Below are positions 6,737 to 13,083 of a stretch of 32,269 nucleotides of DNA, in pieces. Under the pieces are notes generated by a model. That model saw only the letters and a list, made by a program, of their open reading frames with translations, ran no database searches and was not told the DNA's origin. The stretch is from a virus, in IMG/VR virus record IMGVR_UViG_3300018906_000005, positions 1-32,269 of that record; one strand, 5' to 3'. Made by a program: the position numbers and the translations under genes. Each line of letters starts with the position of its first letter. Positions within the stretch are counted from its first letter, which is position 1.

Positions 6737-6862
6737 ATGTCTAAGAAAGCAAGCGCGATCGTACGGTTGGGTGGCTGGTTGAGTTCGCTATTTTTGAAGG
6801 GTAAGGACAAGAAGACGGCGATCGCTGTCGCTGATCGGGTGGGTGATGTGATCGACCAGTAA
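6737..6862 (+). CDS. Small 41-residue amphipathic protein
   Basis: Encodes MSKKASAIVRLGGWLSSLFL followed by KGKDKKTAIAVADRVGDVID and a final Q. A purine-rich stretch (TGAGG, and AAGG close to the ATG) precedes it. The first 22 residues could form an amphipathic membrane-binding helix and the rest is helical and charged. It is the only plus-strand gene in a minus-strand block, downstream of the small RNA candidate. Function unknown; a membrane-active or inhibitor peptide is possible. Confidence 0.5.
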   Translation: MSKKASAIVRLGGWLSSLFLKGKDKKTAIAVADRVGDVIDQ

Positions 6863-6925
6863 CCCGCGCGGCGCAAACGGGCACGCGGAGCTGGAGAGGT
6901 TGGGCAATAGCGCGGCGTAGGGCAC

Positions 6926-6960
6926 TGAAAAACCGCGTAGCGGGGGACTACGCGGTTTGT
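6926..6960 (-). terminator. Intrinsic terminator
   Basis: Perfect 11-bp inverted repeat AAACCGCGTAG (6930-6940) / CTACGCGGTTT (6948-6958) with a T run on the minus strand, just downstream of gene 6977-7273. It may also act on plus-strand transcripts from the 41-residue gene. Confidence 0.85.
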
Positions 6961-6976
6961 CGTGTGCTCTGGGGTG

Positions 6977-7273
6977 TTAGCCTTCGCTGGCAACCACAAA
7001 CGCGGCGTAGGCTTTCGCTAGGTTGCAGATTGCGTCGTATGCTTCCTCTATGGCTTCACTGTCGCGGATCGCTTTTGGTAGGTCATCTAATAGCTGACCA
7101 GACTCAAAATCATACTGACCATCATCAGCAACTTTTTCGCCTATGCCAGAGAGTCCGATCGCGTCGGCTGCTTCTGGGCTGATTGCTCTAATGGCTTCTA
7201 GATGGGTGTTCCATGCCTCCGATCCAACGAATGAGGCGTACAGGTCGTTTTGTTCGATAAGCTCGTTATACAT
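6977..7273 (-). CDS. Acidic hypothetical protein
   Basis: A 98-residue acidic, helical protein starting MYNELIEQNDLY. The start is chosen for the AGGAAA ribosome-binding site upstream and the diverged leader (CACCCAAACAG) 12 bases before the ATG; the upstream extension to 7513 overlaps another gene and is unlike coding sequence. No family recognised. The last gene before a strong terminator. Confidence 0.6.
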   Translation of the reverse strand: MYNELIEQNDLYASFVGSEAWNTHLEAIRAISPEAADAIGLSGIGEKVADDGQYDFESGQLLDDLPKAIRDSEAIEEAYDAICNLAKAYAAFVVASEG

Positions 7274-7285
7274 GATTGTTGTTTC

Positions 7286-7296
7286 CTGTTTGGGTG
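7286..7296 (-). promoter_or_regulatory. Start-associated sequence, degenerate copy
   Basis: CACCCAAACAG on the minus strand, a diverged copy of CACCCAACCAAG, 12 bases before the ATG at 7273. Confidence 0.45.
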
Positions 7297-7334
7297 AGTT
7301 GTGGTCTGCTACGCGGCTCGTCGGGGGTGGGGTT

Positions 7335-7577
7335 CTAGAGTGTGGGGATCGATGGGCGATCGATCCAATCTGTATGCCAATCTTTGCAAAAATTGCAATA
7401 GCGCCTTGCTGCGTCTTCTGAGTTGTAAGAGCCGTGCCCACAGCAAAGACAGAGGATTGATGCTGACTTGGGACCGAGAATATAGGTAGCGCAACCCGAA
7501 TTTTTAAGCGCATCGCGCCTATAACTTGCGTCTACTAGAAGCTGTGCAAGCTCCTCTTTAGTCATCGAACCGCTCAT
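7335..7577 (-). CDS. Small zinc-ribbon-like protein
   Basis: An 80-residue protein. The second half carries CLCCGHGS and, about 15 residues later, CNFCKDWH, two cysteine pairs plus histidines that could bind one zinc ion. The start at 7577 follows a leader motif CACCCAACCAAG 9 bases upstream and a weak GAGCAAG ribosome-binding site; an in-frame ATG exists 4 codons later. Function unknown; zinc ribbons in small phage proteins often bind DNA or host RNA polymerase. Confidence 0.6.
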   Translation of the reverse strand: MSGSMTKEELAQLLVDASYRRDALKNSGCATYILGPKSASILCLCCGHGSYNSEDAARRYCNFCKDWHTDWIDRPSIPTL

Positions 7578-7586
7578 AGGCTTGCT

Positions 7587-7598
7587 CTTGGTTGGGTG
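7587..7598 (-). promoter_or_regulatory. Start-associated sequence CACCCAACCAAG
   Basis: Exact 12-mer on the minus strand, 9 bases before the ATG at 7577. Confidence 0.75.
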
Positions 7599-7610
7599 AG
7601 TTGATTTTAT

Positions 7611-8039
7611 CTACTTCCGGCGCGAGATAAACACGGTGCAAGCGAGGCTAGCGATCGCCTGCTCCGTCCAGTCGGGTAGTATCGCTGCTAGCTTCCCGGC
7701 GATCGCTCCCATCTCGATAATGTCATTGTCGTTATCGGGTCGGGCTACGCCTGGGGCGGCGGGGGCGGGGGCTGCGGTCGGTGCGCGGCGGCTCTCTAAC
7801 GCTGCCATGAGTTCGGGGGGCTGGCTTTTGGCAATCTTCCATTTACCTTTAACATACTCAACCATGATGCGATCGCCTTTTTGTAACAGGTCACATAAGC
7901 CGCCTGCAACCCAGTAGAGGCGCGTTTTTTCGCCGTCCACTTCTACGGCTACGGTTAACTCTGGCTTTGCGTCGGGGATCTCGCTGGTGGCTTGTTTGGG
8001 GTTGAAGACTAATACTGCCCATTTCGTAACGTTAGTCAT
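7611..8039 (-). CDS. Hypothetical protein, possible beta-barrel (OB-like) nucleic-acid binder
   Basis: A 142-residue protein. The first 75 residues are beta-rich and soluble (KWAVLVFNP, LTVAVEVDGEKTRLYWVAG, GDRIMVEYVKGKWKI), a pattern compatible with an OB-fold or similar barrel. An Ala/Pro linker (86-100) leads to a C-terminal helical tail. A single-stranded DNA-binding role would suit the replication block but is only a guess. Its ATG overlaps the stop of gene 8036-8212 by 4 bases. Confidence 0.6.
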   Translation of the reverse strand: MTNVTKWAVLVFNPKQATSEIPDAKPELTVAVEVDGEKTRLYWVAGGLCDLLQKGDRIMVEYVKGKWKIAKSQPPELMAALESRRAPTAAPAPAAPGVARPDNDNDIIEMGAIAGKLAAILPDWTEQAIASLACTVFISRRK

Positions 8040-8212
8040 GGCTCTAGTTCCTCGCGGTCGGTGCGGATGTGTTTAAAGGGGCTGCGGTTCGTTGGCTCTA
8101 GGGTTCCCGGTCTAACTTCTTTGAGGTCGAATGCCTGGGTCGTTGCATTCCAGTAGTAGTACGTTGCTTTTGACATACAGTAAGCGGCGATCGTGCGTGG
8201 TAAGTGGTTCAC
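8036..8212 (-). CDS. Small hypothetical protein with GTG start
   Basis: A 58-residue protein beginning at a GTG directly after the stop of gene 8214-8492; GGAG sits seven bases upstream, inside the previous gene's end. The next in-frame ATG (8176) has no ribosome-binding site. The C-terminal half has a short beta pattern (KATYYYWNATTQAFDLKEV) and a basic tail. A longer reading to 8464 in this frame overlaps the real gene 8214-8492. Function unknown. Confidence 0.5.
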   Translation of the reverse strand: MNHLPRTIAAYCMSKATYYYWNATTQAFDLKEVRPGTLEPTNRSPFKHIRTDREELEP

Positions 8213-8213
8213 G

Positions 8214-8492
8214 TTAAAACTCCACTTCTTCAACGTAGAAGGGGCACGATTGAGCGTAGGGATCGAATGCTCCGATACGGCTCTCAATGCCTGCGATGGC
8301 TCGTAACGTGCAATACTCCAGCGCTGGGACGGTTGCGCCTGATAGAAGGCTCTCAAACTCTGGGCGGCTGCGGTGGTGCTGGCATTGTCCACAGGTCGGT
8401 AGCGGCGGCGGTGTGGGTTCTTCGTAGGGGATTGAGTCAAGCCATTGCTCAAAGCTTTGGGCATCGGCGGCGGCGGGATCTAGTGATAGCAT
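8214..8492 (-). CDS. Cysteine-rich small protein (putative zinc binding)
   Basis: A 92-residue protein. The motif CGQCQHH in the middle, a later EYCTL and a final QSCPFY give four cysteines and histidines spaced as in a family of small cyanobacterial and phage proteins with C-x-x-C-x-H ... C ... C-P-x-[FY]. Iron or zinc binding is likely; the role is unknown. AAGGAG lies upstream of the start. A start-associated sequence lies 59 bases upstream inside a hairpin loop (8533-8577). Confidence 0.65.
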   Translation of the reverse strand: MLSLDPAAADAQSFEQWLDSIPYEEPTPPPLPTCGQCQHHRSRPEFESLLSGATVPALEYCTLRAIAGIESRIGAFDPYAQSCPFYVEEVEF

Positions 8493-8532
8493 GATGGGGA
8501 TTGCTCCTTATTCTTCAAATGTGCGGGGCATG

Positions 8533-8577
8533 AGCAAAAAGCCGTTTCATTCTTGGTTGGGTGAGCGGCTTTTTGCT
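8533..8577 (-). terminator. Hairpin/terminator enclosing a start-associated sequence
   Basis: Perfect 12-bp inverted repeat AGCAAAAAGCCG (8533-8544) / CGGCTTTTTGCT (8566-8577). The T5 run inside the second arm makes it terminator-like on either strand. The 21-base loop contains CACCCAACCAAG. It lies between gene 8590-9378 and gene 8214-8492 and could attenuate transcription between them. Confidence 0.65.
8552..8563 (-). promoter_or_regulatory. Start-associated sequence CACCCAACCAAG (in loop)
   Basis: Exact 12-mer on the minus strand, one base before an ATG (8550) that opens an 11-codon reading frame (8515-8550), and 59 bases before the main gene start at 8492. Confidence 0.7.
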
Positions 8578-8589
8578 GTGTGGGTGGGG

Positions 8590-9378
8590 TTAGTCGGTTA
8601 GCTCGTCGTCTCGCATCGCGTCGTAGGCTACGTCTCCGTCATCCAGCGGATCATCGTTTTCGGCTTCATCGTCGTCGTTGGCGTTGGCTTCTGCCTGGGC
8701 GATCGCGTTGCGCTCATCGATGGCGGCTCTGCACAGCGCGATGATTTCCCCTTGTTTGATAAAGCGGCTGTTAACCATCTGGAAGTATTCGCCATCAATG
8801 CAGCAGTAGATACTATGCAGATCGAGCGTTTCGGCTTCGCAGAGCATGAACGACTCACCGCCGCCATAATTGCGCCAATTAAGCGGGGGCATACAGCAAA
8901 GCATCTCCATGTACTTTTCTGCTGTGATCGGTGTGGGTAGGCTGATCATGGTGGCATAGGTGATTTTCTGGATCGATGCTACGGCATCATCTAGAGTCCA
9001 GATTTCTACGCCTGGGTAACGCTGCCGTATCTGCTCCAGCGTTTCGCCGCCGATGTATGCCTGCTCTGTGCCTGCGGCGATCGTGTCGATAATGGAGCGA
9101 TTACCGGGGACGTAGAAACATCTCCGCTCTCTGGCGGCTTTCTCTTTCGCTTCCTTCGCCTTATATACTGCGTGTTCGATGGCTCCGCCGCGCGGTACGT
9201 GCCTATTGATGATGTGCGCGGGTAGTTCTTCGTCAAGGTCTAAGCCTTCAGTGTTGGTCTTACCGAGGATTTCAGCGCGTACGGCTTCGCCATAGGGCTT
9301 ATCTGTGCAGTAATGATCGAGTTGCTCTGCTTGAATGGCTAGCGCGGTGCGTAGCGTAAATTTAATATTGCCTTGCAT
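8590..9378 (-). CDS. Hypothetical early protein with acidic tail
   Basis: A 262-residue protein. The start at 9378 (MQGNIKFTL) is set by a GAGGAC ribosome-binding site and the leader motif 7 bases upstream; the ORF extension to 9447 has neither. Residues 50-110 are charged and helical. Around residues 160-210 a cysteine-containing region (MPPLNWRNYGGGESFMLCEA) vaguely resembles DUF1419-type plasmid proteins, which I am not sure of. The last 30 residues are strongly acidic (DDDEAENDDPLDDGD), as in DNA mimics or partner-binding tails. Confidence 0.6.
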   Translation of the reverse strand: MQGNIKFTLRTALAIQAEQLDHYCTDKPYGEAVRAEILGKTNTEGLDLDEELPAHIINRHVPRGGAIEHAVYKAKEAKEKAARERRCFYVPGNRSIIDTIAAGTEQAYIGGETLEQIRQRYPGVEIWTLDDAVASIQKITYATMISLPTPITAEKYMEMLCCMPPLNWRNYGGGESFMLCEAETLDLHSIYCCIDGEYFQMVNSRFIKQGEIIALCRAAIDERNAIAQAEANANDDDEAENDDPLDDGDVAYDAMRDDELTD

Positions 9379-9385
9379 AAGTCCT

Positions 9386-9397
9386 CTTGGTTGGGTG
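9386..9397 (-). promoter_or_regulatory. Start-associated sequence CACCCAACCAAG
   Basis: Exact 12-mer on the minus strand, 7 bases before the ATG at 9378. Confidence 0.75.
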
Positions 9398-9421
9398 AAT
9401 TGCTTTGACTCCTTCATTCTA

Positions 9422-9508
9422 CCATTGCTAGCGATGGCAAGCCACACTACAGCAAGCCTTTATGCAATCTTCATATCCATTGCTAGCGGTCGCTACGAGT
9501 GCTAGACT
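9422..9508. promoter_or_regulatory. Divergent control region with operator repeats
   Basis: CCATTGCTAGCG occurs twice (9422-9433 and 9477-9488); the GCTAGC core is palindromic. A rightward promoter overlaps the second copy: TTGCTA (9480-9485), 17-bp spacer, TAGACT (9503-9508). Binding of the RHH protein encoded at 9533 to these repeats would repress itself and perhaps the leftward gene 8590-9378. Confidence 0.55.
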
Positions 9509-9532
9509 TTAGGGGTAGAGTTTGGTGATTGT

Positions 9533-9715
9533 ATGCGTGATGATCAAGGGCGTTATCGTGAGCGTCCCGATAGCCTGGGCAAGACTTACGGGCTGCGTGT
9601 GCGTAAAGATCTCGATCCGGCGCTGGCAAGCCTAGCAGCAGCAGCACAGATGACCCCTACTGAGTGGTGTCGTCAGGTTGTAGAGGCGGAGATCGAGGGT
9701 GCGCGGCGTGGCTAA
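9533..9715 (+). CDS. Ribbon-helix-helix-type small regulator
   Basis: A 60-residue protein. After a polar N terminus, GLRVRKDLDPALASLAAAAQ and then TPTEWCRQVVEAEIEGA give an RHH-like strand and two helices. It lies right behind a promoter with repeated CCATTGCTAGCG boxes, consistent with autoregulation. Its 3' end overlaps the GIY-YIG gene. Confidence 0.6.
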   Translation: MRDDQGRYRERPDSLGKTYGLRVRKDLDPALASLAAAAQMTPTEWCRQVVEAEIEGARRG

Positions 9716-10196
9716 GAAGCTTAAAATTTATCCGGTAAATCCATTCAGCACGAATCTTGAGCGGTTCTCCTTTCAAGAGCGGTATAGGCTCAAGCATTCC
9801 GGCGTTTACAAGATCACTAGCAAAGCTACAGGGGAGTTCTATATCGGCTCCTCTAAGTCGATTTTTAGGCGCTGGCAGGGTCATCTAAGCGCTTTAGCGA
9901 AGGGTCAGCACTCAAACGCTTTAATGCAGGTTACTTATTCCCTGGCTGACAAGGTCGATCCCTTAGATGTTTTTGAGATCGAAGTGATCGAGGTAACGAC
10001 AGACTTGTTTGAACGTGAGCGGCATTGGATTGAAGTTCTGAAGCCTTCTTTTAATCGCTATAAGCCAGTCAAGCCACAGACGCAGCAGCGAACGCTTGAG
10101 GCTGTAGCGCGGTCGGTCGGTTGCAAAGACACTATGGATCTTTTTGCTCAACTGTGTGATGGTCGGTTGATTGTTACACGGTCAGAGGCAGAATAG
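9699..10196 (+). CDS. GIY-YIG endonuclease
   Basis: A 165-residue protein. GVY at residues 35-37 and YIG at 48-50 define the GIY-YIG core, followed by the arginine of IFRRW and the glutamate-containing helix FERERHWIE (about residues 120-128), then N in FNRYKP. The C-terminal 30 residues could be a small DNA-binding extension. GTG 9699 and GTG 9708 are both plausible starts with upstream GGAG or GAGGG. Probably a free-standing homing-type or early nuclease acting on DNA; no intron structure is evident around it. Overlaps the RHH gene upstream. Confidence 0.8.
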   Translation: MRGVAKKLKIYPVNPFSTNLERFSFQERYRLKHSGVYKITSKATGEFYIGSSKSIFRRWQGHLSALAKGQHSNALMQVTYSLADKVDPLDVFEIEVIEVTTDLFERERHWIEVLKPSFNRYKPVKPQTQQRTLEAVARSVGCKDTMDLFAQLCDGRLIVTRSEAE

Positions 10197-10221
10197 AGGG
10201 AGTTGTTACACGGTTAACCAT

Positions 10222-10554
10222 ATGACGCGTCCGATCAATGCGGGTAATTTTGCTGTTAAGGGTCCGGAGCCTCGCGGTCCTGCGTTGGCGTTGCGGTTGT
10301 CTGCGTCCGTCGATGCGGGGCTGCGTCGTGCGGTCGGCTGGCAGAGCAAGGAGAATAACCCACAGCTACGGGATTTTGTAGAGTCTGCCGTCAAACAAGC
10401 GCTTAACGGCTCTGCGCCTGCTGCGGGTGGCTACGACGCTGAACGCATCCGAACCGCCGCGCGGCGGGTCGCTATGACCATACAACCGAGGGATCGAGCA
10501 AAGATCGTCAAGGCGTTTGATGCCTTGCTGGGTGAGTTGTTAGCGGGTGAGTAG
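10222..10554 (+). CDS. Hypothetical small protein, possible RHH-like
   Basis: A 110-residue basic protein starting MTRPINAGNF. Residues 20-60 (ALALRLSASVDAGLRRAVGW, then LRDFVESAVKQAL) may form a strand and two helices of an RHH-type DNA-binding domain; the C-terminal half is helical. The ATG at 10222 is chosen because the upstream extension overlaps the GIY-YIG gene; the start has no strong ribosome-binding site. Last gene of the plus-strand island. Confidence 0.55.
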   Translation: MTRPINAGNFAVKGPEPRGPALALRLSASVDAGLRRAVGWQSKENNPQLRDFVESAVKQALNGSAPAAGGYDAERIRTAARRVAMTIQPRDRAKIVKAFDALLGELLAGE

Positions 10555-10709
10555 AAGCGTTTGCGGTCGCCTCTCCAGGTTGCCGCCGCTGCCTTTCACT
10601 CCTGGGCGGGGAAGAGGGAGAGCGCGAGAGGGAGAAACCGGGTTATGGGGGTTTCTCAACTCTCGTATAAACAAACGTGCGAAGCACAACTGCTTGAAGC
10701 ACTGGGCTA

Positions 10710-10781
10710 GTGAGCGAGTCCCCCACTAGGAAGGCTGCACGGCTCCGCCGTGCGACAATGCCCCTAGTGTGACTCGCTCAC
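10710..10781. repeat. Long three-part dyad
   Basis: Nested inverted repeats: GTGAGCGAGTC (10710-10720) with GACTCGCTCAC (10771-10781); CACTAGG (10724-10730) with CCTAGTG (10763-10769); GCACGGC (10737-10743) with GCCGTGC (10747-10753). Together they form a 72-base, 25-bp stem with two internal loops. There is no T tract, so it is not a plain terminator. Confidence 0.75.
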
Positions 10782-10974
10782 GAAGTAAGCGACCTGTCAC
10801 GGCTCGCGCCGTTGGTTGCGTAGCGTGTGAGGCGTAGCACTACTGACGGCTGCGAAGGCTGTCACGGCTTGCGCCGTTGCCTGAGTAGACGGAAGGAAAA
10901 GAAACCGCGTAGCGACGTTAGATCCGGACTGGGGCAGGCGCAGCCCGGTTTGGTTGGGCAGTCTGCCCAAGACA

Positions 10975-11008
10975 CAACGAAAGCCCTACCGCGTGGTGCA
11001 GTAGGGCA
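10975..11008 (-). terminator. Intrinsic terminator
   Basis: GCCCTAC (10984-10990) pairs with GTAGGGC (11002-11008); the minus strand continues TTTCGTTG. It lies just downstream of gene 11014-11451. Confidence 0.7.
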
Positions 11009-11013
11009 GTTGC

Positions 11014-11451
11014 CTAGAATAACCAGAGTTGTTTCTTATTCGTGATCTTGCTCTTAAGAATCATGTTCAGGTAGTCTTTACCGCGCCTGTTACAGTTCCG
11101 TTTCCATTTGATAAGCGCGGCTGCACAACCGTACTTGGTGCTGGGTTTGTAGATGCCGATAGTTTTGAAGATTTCAGCGAACTCTTTACCGCTCAACGCT
11201 TCTGACAACTGCATGACTGTGGTAGGGTCGGGTGCGTCCTCTCCGGTGCGGTCGTAGCGTCGTAGTCTGTACTGTAAGGCGGCACAGTAGACAATTCGTT
11301 CTAGCTTACGTTCCTTACTGCCTGTGTAGGGGATGCCGATTAAGCTGCATAGACTAGTAAGCTCTACGCCTGTGAGGGGTGTTAGTGCCTCTCTAGTCCA
11401 TGCGTCTAAGTCACTATGAACAATTTCGCGTAAGAGTGTGTGATTTTTCAT
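11014..11451 (-). CDS. Hypothetical basic protein with SAP-like segment
   Basis: A 145-residue protein. Residues 24-52 (LTGVELTSLCSLIGIPYTGS, then KERKLERIV) look like a SAP-type helix-extended-loop-helix DNA-binding motif; the C-terminal 40 residues are basic. The start at 11451 has the leader motif CACCCAACCAAG 4 bases upstream. Function not recognised; DNA binding is inferred. Confidence 0.55.
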   Translation of the reverse strand: MKNHTLLREIVHSDLDAWTREALTPLTGVELTSLCSLIGIPYTGSKERKLERIVYCAALQYRLRRYDRTGEDAPDPTTVMQLSEALSGKEFAEIFKTIGIYKPSTKYGCAAALIKWKRNCNRRGKDYLNMILKSKITNKKQLWLF

Positions 11452-11455
11452 GGTT

Positions 11456-11467
11456 CTTGGTTGGGTG
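11456..11467 (-). promoter_or_regulatory. Start-associated sequence CACCCAACCAAG
   Basis: Exact 12-mer on the minus strand, 4 bases before the ATG at 11451. Confidence 0.75.
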
Positions 11468-11528
11468 ATTGTGAACTGCCGCCGTTCTGGGGTACGTGGG
11501 GGCGCTACTCCCCGTTAAGCGCTGTGGT

Positions 11529-11828
11529 CTACTGGAAGTAGTGAGCAAAAACGAGGCTTTCAATCGCCGCGTCATTCATGAGCCATTCGAGCGCCTTTGT
11601 GTTGGCTGTGTGCGCCTCTTTCCAGAAGCGATAACCTGCGCCTTGCGGTCGTGACGCATCGCCGGAGTAGTGGCGTAGAGCAACTAGAGCGGTAATGTCT
11701 GCTTGCTTGCTGATGATGAGGTAACAAGCGAATTTAAGGGCGATGAACTGTATGAGATTGATTCGATTGCTGCGCGCAATGTCAGCCAGTGCGCGATCGA
11801 TCATCTGCGGGGTGGGTTGAATGTCCAT
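11529..11828 (-). CDS. Hypothetical small helical protein
   Basis: A 99-residue protein starting MDIQPTPQMIDRAL. The start is set by GAGGAC and the leader motif 11 bases upstream; the ORF extension to 11966 runs back over the neighbouring gene's end. Mostly helical with a hydrophobic middle (INLIQFIALKFACYLIIS) that could be a membrane segment or a buried helix. Function unknown. Confidence 0.6.
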   Translation of the reverse strand: MDIQPTPQMIDRALADIARSNRINLIQFIALKFACYLIISKQADITALVALRHYSGDASRPQGAGYRFWKEAHTANTKALEWLMNDAAIESLVFAHYFQ

Positions 11829-11839
11829 GTCTAAGTCCT

Positions 11840-11851
11840 CTTGGTTGGGTG
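11840..11851 (-). promoter_or_regulatory. Start-associated sequence CACCCAACCAAG
   Basis: Exact 12-mer on the minus strand, 11 bases before the ATG at 11828. Confidence 0.75.
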
Positions 11852-11905
11852 ATTTTGAGCGCCATGAGCAAACTTTTACCGCGCGTGTGACTCCGCGCTG
11901 CCTGT

Positions 11906-12220
11906 CTACGCTGCCGCCGCCGTCAGCCGTGCGATCGCCGTCTCTGGTTTCTTCCAAGCCTGCCAACCGCGTACCTTCAACCTTCTGCCTTCTGCTTTCA
12001 GCGCCTCGATGGTCAGTGTGGTGTAGTCGATAACTTCTAGAATTTCTAGAATTTCCACAACTGCGGGAACTTCTAGAACTTCGGGCATTTCGGGGGCTGC
12101 TGCAACTTCTAGAACTGCTGGAATTTTTACAACTTCGACAACTTCTGCAACCTGGCGGCGTTGTCCAGAGAAAGCAAGCACAGCGATGACTACAGCGATT
12201 TCGAGTACAACTTCAAACAT
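11906..12220 (-). CDS. Membrane-anchored Leu-Glu-Val repeat protein with SAP/Rho-N-like end
   Basis: A 104-residue protein. Start at 12220 follows GGAGC. Residues 3-18 (EVVLEIAVVIAVLAFSG) are a membrane segment. Residues 24-66 are repeats of E-V/I-L/V-E type (VLEVAAAPEMPEVLEVPAVV, then EILEILEV), encoded by repeated TTCTAGAA words. The last 35 residues (LTIEALKAEGRRLKVRGWQA, then WKKPETAIARL) resemble SAP/Rho-N-type nucleic-acid-binding domains. A membrane-tethered DNA- or RNA-binding protein is inferred. Confidence 0.5.
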   Translation of the reverse strand: MFEVVLEIAVVIAVLAFSGQRRQVAEVVEVVKIPAVLEVAAAPEMPEVLEVPAVVEILEILEVIDYTTLTIEALKAEGRRLKVRGWQAWKKPETAIARLTAAAA

Positions 12221-12737
12221 GGTCTTAAGCTCCAAAAATTTGTATGTGCAGAGGCGTGAAGGGATGCTCTCTAACACTTGATAAGAAAAACGACAGCACA
12301 CGCTTTAAGGCTGGCTGTGCGCCGTACGAGTAACGCTGATGCGTTTGGTACTCCAAACGTGCGACCAGATCTATCAGCACAGTCAGGCATCGACCGAAGA
12401 CGACGAAGGAAGTCGGAGGGAGGCGTGTGCTAGCTTACCTGCGGCTGTCAAGTGTGAAGCCCCAGCGGCTTGAGCGGCAGACGATGACAACACCGCCGGA
12501 GGCAAAGACAAACCAACCGCGTAGCGTCGTTAACTCCGTTGTCCGGGTTCCCGCGTTAGGGATAGGAGCGGTATGCAGGGAAGGCTATCGCCTAGAGGCT
12601 GTTAACCTGCCGTGATCGCCGGAGAAGAACGCGGCGGGTTTACAGCGTCTCAGCGATGCCTGACCGGAATTTAGCGGATAGCCCGACCCGTAGGGGAACG
12701 CCCAACCGCTGCTCATGCAAAAAGACCGCAGAAAGAG

Positions 12738-12754
12738 GCTTTAGCTATCCTATA
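12738..12754 (+). promoter_or_regulatory. Repeated promoter/operator box, copy 1
   Basis: GCTTTAGCTATCCTATA; a copy with one difference lies at 13077-13093. Each precedes a plus-strand gene by 70-95 bases. CCTATA/TATCCT could be a -10 region or the site of the RHH protein encoded at 12847. Confidence 0.5.
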
Positions 12755-12769
12755 TCACCTAGAATAAAC

Positions 12770-12805
12770 ACAAAAAAGCCGCTACAAGGAGAGTTAGCGG
12801 CAAAA
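12770..12805 (-). terminator. Terminator-like hairpin
   Basis: GCCGCTA (12778-12784) pairs with TAGCGGC (12795-12801), with a T6 run on the minus strand. No minus-strand gene lies just upstream, so it may block antisense transcription into the noncoding block; on the plus strand only a hairpin in the leader would form. Confidence 0.55.
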
Positions 12806-12846
12806 TCAAGCTTCTGGTTATTCAGTCATCACTACCCCTCTATCTT

Positions 12847-13083
12847 ATGGGCAGACTCGGCAAAAAAAGCCAGCGTAACCACGGTGAACTCTACCCAGAG
12901 ACAAAATCCCTACAAGTCATTCTGAGCATGACTCCAACGGGCAAGAATGCCTTAGATCAACTCGCTGCAAACCTCTCGCTGTCGCGGTCTGAACTCATTG
13001 AGCGGTTGGCACGCAATTTACTAGATCTTCACGCAGTCAGCGCAAATCTAAGCGAAATCAACACCCAAAAAACACAGCTTTAG
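12847..13083 (+). CDS. Ribbon-helix-helix regulator of cyanobacterial plasmid/phage type
   Basis: A 78-residue protein. The opening (GRLGKKSQRNHGELYPETKS) followed by LQVILSMTPTGKNALDQLAA and SLSRSELIERLARNLL is typical of a group of cyanobacterial RHH proteins with a conserved G-E-L-Y segment. The start lacks an obvious ribosome-binding site. A copy of the 17-bp promoter box lies upstream, and another just after the stop in front of the next gene, so it may regulate itself and the 13165-13862 pair. Confidence 0.7.
   Translation: MGRLGKKSQRNHGELYPETKSLQVILSMTPTGKNALDQLAANLSLSRSELIERLARNLLDLHAVSANLSEINTQKTQL

Larger units (their letters stand above)
10555..11013. other. GC-rich noncoding block with stacked hairpins
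   Basis: No convincing gene. It contains the long dyad at 10710-10781, two further short hairpins with ACGGC/GCCGT stems (about 10798-10812 and 10862-10876), GGGCAGTCTGCCC near 10957, and a stretch AACCGCGTAGCG at about 10906 that recurs at about 12519 in the other noncoding block. Probably structured RNA or a replication or packaging site. Confidence 0.5.
12302..12846. other. GC-rich noncoding block between divergent genes
   Basis: No convincing gene. It contains a perfect hairpin CGTTTGG-tact-CCAAACG (12342-12359), an AAGCC/GGCTT hairpin near 12457, and AACCGCGTAGCG at about 12519 shared with the block at 10555-11013. A terminator-like hairpin lies at 12770-12805 and a promoter-type repeat at 12738-12754 near the right end. 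Confidence 0.5.

Noticed and set aside
8036-8464. 142-residue reading of the frame downstream of gene 8214-8492
   Set aside because: Its first 84 codons overlap a better cysteine-rich gene in another frame; the GTG at 8212 with GGAG gives a clean start.
9699-10196. Group I intron around the GIY-YIG gene
   Set aside because: No interrupted host gene or intron-core pairing is evident on either side; neighbouring genes are small intact frames.
11829-11966. N-terminal extension of gene 11529-11828
   Set aside because: It overlaps the end of gene 11906-12220 and lacks a ribosome-binding site; the leader motif fixes the start at 11828.
12427-12925. Plus-strand open frames in the 12302-12846 block
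   Set aside because: No ribosome-binding sites, unlikely composition, and they run across hairpins and the promoter box.
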